Assembly: GCA_027449605.1 (NCBI GenBank)
Contig: DAIDLH010000008.1
Location: 1-64,000, forward strand
Length of the DNA: 64,000 nucleotides
From: Candidatus Muproteobacteria bacterium
Lineage (GTDB): Bacteria; Pseudomonadota; Gammaproteobacteria; Acidiferrobacterales; Sulfurifustaceae
Reading direction: 5' to 3'
A program made the translations under genes and the position numbers. This document shows, one piece after another, positions 59,402 to 64,000 of this stretch (its first letter is position 1; each line of letters begins with the position of its first letter). The notes beneath the pieces are model-generated. The model searched no databases, was not told the origin of the DNA, and saw only the letters and a list, made by a program, of their open reading frames with translations.

Positions 59402-59947
59402 ATGTTGGTCATATCCCGGAATATCCATATCCAGGCCCCGGTCGAACGCGTCTTCGCGCTCATGGCCGACCCGGCCGCGCGCAGCGCGCTCGCGCCGCAG
59501 GTTCGTCCCATTCGGGTCGAGATCGAGGACGGCGGGCGGCTGCAAACGGGCAGCGTCTGCCATTTTCGCCTGCAAGCGGACAATCGCGTGCTGGATTACC
59601 GCACGCGCGTGCGCGAAATTCTGCCAAATCAGCGCATCGTGCTGGTCTCGGACTCCGCGGTATCGTTTGAGGTCGTCCTCGAAACCCGGCCGCAAGACGG
59701 CGGCACCCGGCTCACGCACACCGAGCGTTTCGAACCGAAGGAAGAAATGTTGCGCCTGGCGCTGACGCCGACGCCGGCGGATACGATCATGGAAGAAATC
59801 TGCCGCTGGCTGCCGTTAGTGGATCCGGAATACGCCGCGCGCGTGCGCAGCGGCCGGGAAGAAATGCTGGAGCAGAAGCTGGGCGAGAATCTCGAGCAGT
59901 GGCTGGACGCCATCAAGCAGCATCTCGAAGACACCCGACCCACCTGA
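59402..59947 (+). CDS. SRPBCC family protein
   Basis: MLVISRNIHIQAPVERVFALMADPAARSALAPQVRPIRVE.... Confidence 0.8.
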   Translation: MLVISRNIHIQAPVERVFALMADPAARSALAPQVRPIRVEIEDGGRLQTGSVCHFRLQADNRVLDYRTRVREILPNQRIVLVSDSAVSFEVVLETRPQDGGTRLTHTERFEPKEEMLRLALTPTPADTIMEEICRWLPLVDPEYAARVRSGREEMLEQKLGENLEQWLDAIKQHLEDTRPT

Positions 59948-60454
59948 CTACTTTTCTCCTTCTTTTTCCTTTTCTTTTTCCGGCGACTCGCGCCGCTCGT
60001 GGAAGCGCGTGATCTGCGTCTGCCTGGCCATGCGGATCGAACCGTCGTGCACCGCGCCGCGCGCGATCGCCACCACCGGGCTCGTGATCTTGCCGCGCAC
60101 GAAAGCGGTGCGCGCCAGCTCCAGTTTGGCGATCGCGTGAATGTCGCCTTCCACGTGACCGGCGATCACGATGCTGTTGGCGCGGATGTTTCCCTTCCAG
60201 CGACCGCCCTCGCCGAGCACCAGCGTTCCCTCGATCTCGCACTCGCCCTGCACCTGGCCGTAGACGATGTGATTGTCCTTTCCCTGGATCGTGCCCATGT
60301 ACACGGTCTCCGGCCCGAGCATGCCGGTAAAATCGCCGACGTGATCGAGCGTGCGGCGGCGCTGCTTCCTGCCGAACTTCACCAAGATTTCTTCGATTTT
60401 CAAGTCTGGATTTCCCTGTTTGTACCGGTCGAGGATCGAATGCATCCCGTCCAA
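59948..60454 (-). CDS. Bactofilin family polymer-forming protein
   Basis: GTLVLGEGGRWKGNIRANSIVIAGHVEGDIHAIAKLELARTAFVRGKITSPVVAIARGAVHDGSIRM beta-helix repeats. Confidence 0.9.
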   Translation of the reverse strand: MDGMHSILDRYKQGNPDLKIEEILVKFGRKQRRRTLDHVGDFTGMLGPETVYMGTIQGKDNHIVYGQVQGECEIEGTLVLGEGGRWKGNIRANSIVIAGHVEGDIHAIAKLELARTAFVRGKITSPVVAIARGAVHDGSIRMARQTQITRFHERRESPEKEKEKEGEK

Positions 60455-60485
60455 ATAATACTAGCAGGCGCCGGGAACGGCGTTG

Positions 60486-61238
60486 TCAGAGCACGAGCTT
60501 CAAACCCACGAGTATCGTGACGATCTCGAAGGCGCGCTTGATCCAGAGGTTGCCCTTGACGATCGACCAGTGCGCACCGAGATAGCCGCCAGCGAGCGAG
60601 CCCAGCAGCAAGGCCGGCAGCCACGACCACTTGATCTCGCCCAGAACGCCCAGGGTGACCGCGCCGGCGCCGTTCCAGAACAGCCCCACCAGCACCAGCG
60701 TGTAGGCCACCGCGCGGCGGTAGTCGAGCCCGAACCAGCGCACCAGCCACAGGGTGCAGAACAGGCCGGTGCCCGAGGTGAGCGATCCATTGAGCACGCC
60801 GACCGCGAACAATCCGGCGCCGCCCACGGCGAAGCCGCGGCGCGTGCGATGAATCGGCGCATGTTCCAGGCCCAATTGCTTATGAAGATACGAGTAGACG
60901 CCGATGCCGATCGTGAGGATGCCGAGCGAAACGCGGGCGATCGCGTCCGGCACATCGAGAATATAGGCCGCGCCCAGCACCACGCCGGGAAGTCCGGCGG
61001 CCAGAATGAAGAGCGAAAATTTCCACTCGAGCGATCTTTCGCGCACGTGCCGTAGCGTCGCGCCCACGCCGAGCGCGACGCTGGCGACCTTGTGGGTGGC
61101 GAGCGCCACCCCGAACGGGAGGCCGAGAAAGATCAGCGCCGGGAATTGCAGCAGGCCCGCGCCGCCGCCGGCGAACGCGGAAAACACGTTCGCCACCAAT
61201 GACACCAGCAACAGCACCCACTGCTCGGTCCAGTTCAC
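60486..61238 (-). CDS. Sulfite exporter TauE/SafE (TSUP) family protein
   Basis: FSAFAGGGAGLLQFPALIFLGLPFGVALATHKVASVALG; multiple TM segments; GTG start inferred. Confidence 0.88.
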   Translation of the reverse strand: MNWTEQWVLLLVSLVANVFSAFAGGGAGLLQFPALIFLGLPFGVALATHKVASVALGVGATLRHVRERSLEWKFSLFILAAGLPGVVLGAAYILDVPDAIARVSLGILTIGIGVYSYLHKQLGLEHAPIHRTRRGFAVGGAGLFAVGVLNGSLTSGTGLFCTLWLVRWFGLDYRRAVAYTLVLVGLFWNGAGAVTLGVLGEIKWSWLPALLLGSLAGGYLGAHWSIVKGNLWIKRAFEIVTILVGLKLVL

Positions 61239-61410
61239 CGGCGCGCCGGACCGCGAAAGTTCCGGGGATTCATGGCCGCGGATTATGGCACAGGCCGTGC
61301 CGCCATGGCCGGACGCCGTCCTTCGGCGACGCCGCGCCGCAGGGCGGCCGCGGTTGACACAACGGTGAACCAGCACCTATCTTGGATAATAGTTATCAAG
61401 GAGTCGTCTC

Positions 61411-62073
61411 ATGCCGCGAAATCCCCTCTTTTCCCTGCTTCTGACTCTGGCTCTGTGTCTGCCCGTTGCCGGCATGTCCGCCGTAACGGGTCCGACGATC
61501 AAGAAATGCAAGGACGCCACCGGCCGCTGGCATTACGGCGACACCGCGGCCGAGGAATGCGCCAAGTCCAAGATCACGGTGATGACGGACGAAGGCACGA
61601 CCAAGAAGGTGATTGCCGCGCCGCCGACCGCGCAGGAACTCAAGGAACGCGAGGCGCGCAAGGAAATCGAAGAAGCCGAGCATCAGAAAGCAGCGGACCG
61701 GGAGAAAAAAGACGCGTTGCTCCTGGCCACCTACGGCGTGGAGGACGACATCACCTACATCCGCGACCGCAAGATCGCGCTGATCGAATCCTCGATCAAG
61801 GCTAGCGAGGAGACGCTGAAGTCGTTGCGCGCGGCGCTGACGCGCATGGAAGCGCAGGCGGCGGACGAAGAGAAAAGCGGCAAGGCCGACCCGTCCACGG
61901 CCAGAAACATCGAACAGACCCGGAAACAGATCGCGCGGCATGAATCCGTGGTCGCGGACAAGCGCGGGGAACAGGAGGCGCTGCGCAAGCAATACGCCGC
62001 GGAACTCGAACGCTACCGCGAACTCAAAAAAGGTCAGGCATCCAAGCTGCCCGCGGCCGCGAAAAAACCCTGA
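61411..62073 (+). CDS. DUF4124-like domain protein with coiled coil, secreted
   Basis: Signal peptide; IKKCKDATGRWHYGDTAAEECAKSKITVMTDEG. Confidence 0.75.
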   Translation: MPRNPLFSLLLTLALCLPVAGMSAVTGPTIKKCKDATGRWHYGDTAAEECAKSKITVMTDEGTTKKVIAAPPTAQELKEREARKEIEEAEHQKAADREKKDALLLATYGVEDDITYIRDRKIALIESSIKASEETLKSLRAALTRMEAQAADEEKSGKADPSTARNIEQTRKQIARHESVVADKRGEQEALRKQYAAELERYRELKKGQASKLPAAAKKP

Positions 62074-62130
62074 AACACCCGCACTGAAATAATCTCCGGT
62101 TTACAAAACCCGCGCTCCGGCAAACCGCGC

Positions 62131-62571
62131 TCACTCCGCTTTCGGTTCCGGCGCCACCCAGCGCCGCCCCTGTGGCGTCTGTTCCTGTTTCCAGAACGGC
62201 GCGCGGGTTTTCAATTCGTCGATGACGTAGCGGCAGGCGGCGAACGCCGCCTCGCGGCGCTCCGCCCACACCGCCACACACACGATCGGATCGTTGGGGC
62301 TCAATTCGCCGTAACGGTGGATCACCAGCAGGTCCGCGATCGGCCAGCGCGATGATGCCTCGGCGGCGACGCGCTCCAGATGTTTCTGCGTCATCGGCGC
62401 GTAATGTTCGAGCGTCATGGCCCGCACCGCGCGGTCCTGGTTGAAATCCCGCAGCGTGCCGACGAACACCGTCGTGGCGCCGAACTTTCCGGCCAGAGCC
62501 GATTGCGCTTCCTGATGATGCACGATCTCGCGCCACGGATCGAAAGCCTCAGCCAGCAAACGCACGGTCAT
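62131..62571 (-). CDS. moaE: Molybdopterin synthase catalytic subunit MoaE
   Basis: GATTVFVGTLRDFNQDRAVRAMTLEHYAPMTQKHLERV; DELKTRAPFWKQE. Confidence 0.95.
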   Translation of the reverse strand: MTVRLLAEAFDPWREIVHHQEAQSALAGKFGATTVFVGTLRDFNQDRAVRAMTLEHYAPMTQKHLERVAAEASSRWPIADLLVIHRYGELSPNDPIVCVAVWAERREAAFAACRYVIDELKTRAPFWKQEQTPQGRRWVAPEPKAE

Positions 62572-62804
62572 GGCGCGCCTCCGGTCACGGGCGGGAAGAA
62601 CGCCACCTCGTCCCCGTCGCGCACCGGCTGATCGGGCCGGGCATACTCCATATTGATCGCCGCCAGCAGGTTATCGGGCATGGCAACGCGCGTGCTTTGC
62701 CGCCAGACATCGGCAACATTACTGATGCCCGCGCAGTCGATGGCCTCCCGCTCCTTCCCCACCCGCTCGCGTACACTGGCAAAAAACCTGACCGTAATGC
62801 TCAT
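62568..62804 (-). CDS. moaD: Molybdopterin synthase sulfur carrier subunit MoaD
   Basis: 78 aa ubiquitin-like; VRDGDEVAFFPPVTGGAP with terminal GG region; overlaps moaE. Confidence 0.9.
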   Translation of the reverse strand: MSITVRFFASVRERVGKEREAIDCAGISNVADVWRQSTRVAMPDNLLAAINMEYARPDQPVRDGDEVAFFPPVTGGAP

Positions 62805-63159
62805 GAATTAAATCCCCTGCATTTAATAAGGTGGACGTCAGGACGTTCTGCGATAGAATAACCGCCCTCCCGAGGGTTCGCAGCAAGCTGCCGCAGGGCC
62901 CATGCCTTGCCGCGGGTAAATCGTTTTTTCCAAGGGTCGGTATCACCCTCCGCAAATAAGTGAAACTTATGAGCGGCACCAGTAATTCTAATTAGTTTTG
63001 GGGTCGGTGACGCTATACAGTTCCGCGGCTCAGGCGTGGCGACACCATAAAAATTTCAAGCATTTCCTGGCGCCAAGGGGAAGAGGTTTCCAGTACGTCC
63101 GGACGAGCAAAACACAGCGACTTTTATTACCTCTAGACGAACGGAGTAGAACAACATTT

Positions 63160-64000
63160 ATGTCTAAACTGGTCAATCCACATGGTGGCGGCGAACTGAA
63201 ACCGCTGCTTCTGAAAGACGCGGCGCTCACCGACGAAAAAAAGCGCGCGCAATCCTTACCGAAAGTAAAAATCACCTCACGCGAAACCGGCGATGTCATC
63301 ATGATGGGCATCGGCGGCTTCACCCCGCTCACCGGCTTCATGACCAAGGCCGACTGGCAGGGCGTGTGCGACGGCATGAAAATGGCCAGCGGCCTGTTCT
63401 GGCCGATCCCGATCACCCTGTCCACCGACAAGGTCACCGCACAAGGTATTAAGGAAGGCCAGGACGTGGCGCTCGTGGACGGCGCGTCCGGCGAGATCAT
63501 GGCCACCATGAAGGTGACCGAGAAGTACGCGATCGACAAGGCGCACGAGTGCATGATGGTCTACAAGACCACCGACCTCGCGCACCCGGGCGTGAAGATG
63601 GTCATGGACCAGGGCGAAGTGAACCTCGCCGGTCCGGTGAAGGTGCTGTCCACCGGCAACTTCAAGCAGGAATACGGCGACCAGTTCATGACGCCGGCTG
63701 AAACCCGCGCCACGTTCGAGAAGCTGGGCTGGTCCAAGGTGGCCGCCTTCCAGACCCGCAACCCGATGCACCGCAGCCATGAATACCTGGCCAAGATCGC
63801 CATCGAGACCATGGACGGCGTGCTGATCCACTCGCTGCTCGGCGCGCTGAAGCCGGGCGACATCCCGGCCGAAGTCCGCTCCGAAGCCATCAGCGTGCTG
63901 GTCGAGAACTACTTCGCGCCGAACACCGTCATCCAGGCCGGTTACCCGCTCGACATGCGCTATGCCGGTCCGCGCGAGGCGCTGTTGCACGCGCTGTTCC
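63160..64000 (+). CDS. sat: Sulfate adenylyltransferase (dissimilatory type), 3' end beyond the window
   Basis: [31 protein letters not shown]...[24 protein letters not shown]; open to the window end, absent from the ORF track. Confidence 0.95.
   Translation, partial: MSKLVNPHGGGELKPLLLKDAALTDEKKRAQSLPKVKITSRETGDVIMMGIGGFTPLTGFMTKADWQGVCDGMKMASGLFWPIPITLSTDKVTAQGIKEGQDVALVDGASGEIMATMKVTEKYAIDKAHECMMVYKTTDLAHPGVKMVMDQGEVNLAGPVKVLSTGNFKQEYGDQFMTPAETRATFEKLGWSKVAAFQTRNPMHRSHEYLAKIAIETMDGVLIHSLLGALKPGDIPAEVRSEAISVLVENYFAPNTVIQAGYPLDMRYAGPREALLHALF

Overview
The window is GC-rich proteobacterial chromosome, most likely from a chemolithoautotrophic sulfur-oxidising gammaproteobacterium (inferred from form IA RuBisCO, sat, and ferrooxidans-type gshA). 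From left to right it holds: a truncated GIY-YIG gene; cbbL-cbbS with divergent cbbR; a Calvin/glycolysis operon on the minus strand (tkt-gap-pgk-pyk-fba); an IMPase/thioredoxin/bioA region; a Pil-Chp twitching chemosensory cluster (pilG-H-I-J-chpA-cheW-cheW); gshA-gshB-tonB-yqgE-ruvX-pyrR-pyrB-pyrC-like; pilT/pilU; and proC-yggT-yggU. A compact Mu-like transposable element follows at 36797-51520. After it come a dynamin-like GTPase, a secreted protein, a Sel1 protein, an AmpG-like MFS, grx, xth, pyrE, bactofilin, TSUP, moaE/moaD and a truncated sat. The strongest discovery is the Mu-like element. Both ends can be read to the base (5'-TGTTACCCGACACTGGGTTTGACG... and its inverted counterpart), flanked by a 5-bp GACCC target duplication. 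It carries three left and two right copies of a 17-bp transposase-site motif. It has intact-looking MuA and MuB, but a stripped and reordered late region: tape measure, hub, spike, a second Mor-like gene, then the gpI protease, with no recognisable capsid, portal, terminase or sheath. A second notable signal is a family of about 76-78 bp inverted repeats in most spacers of the carbon-fixation operons.
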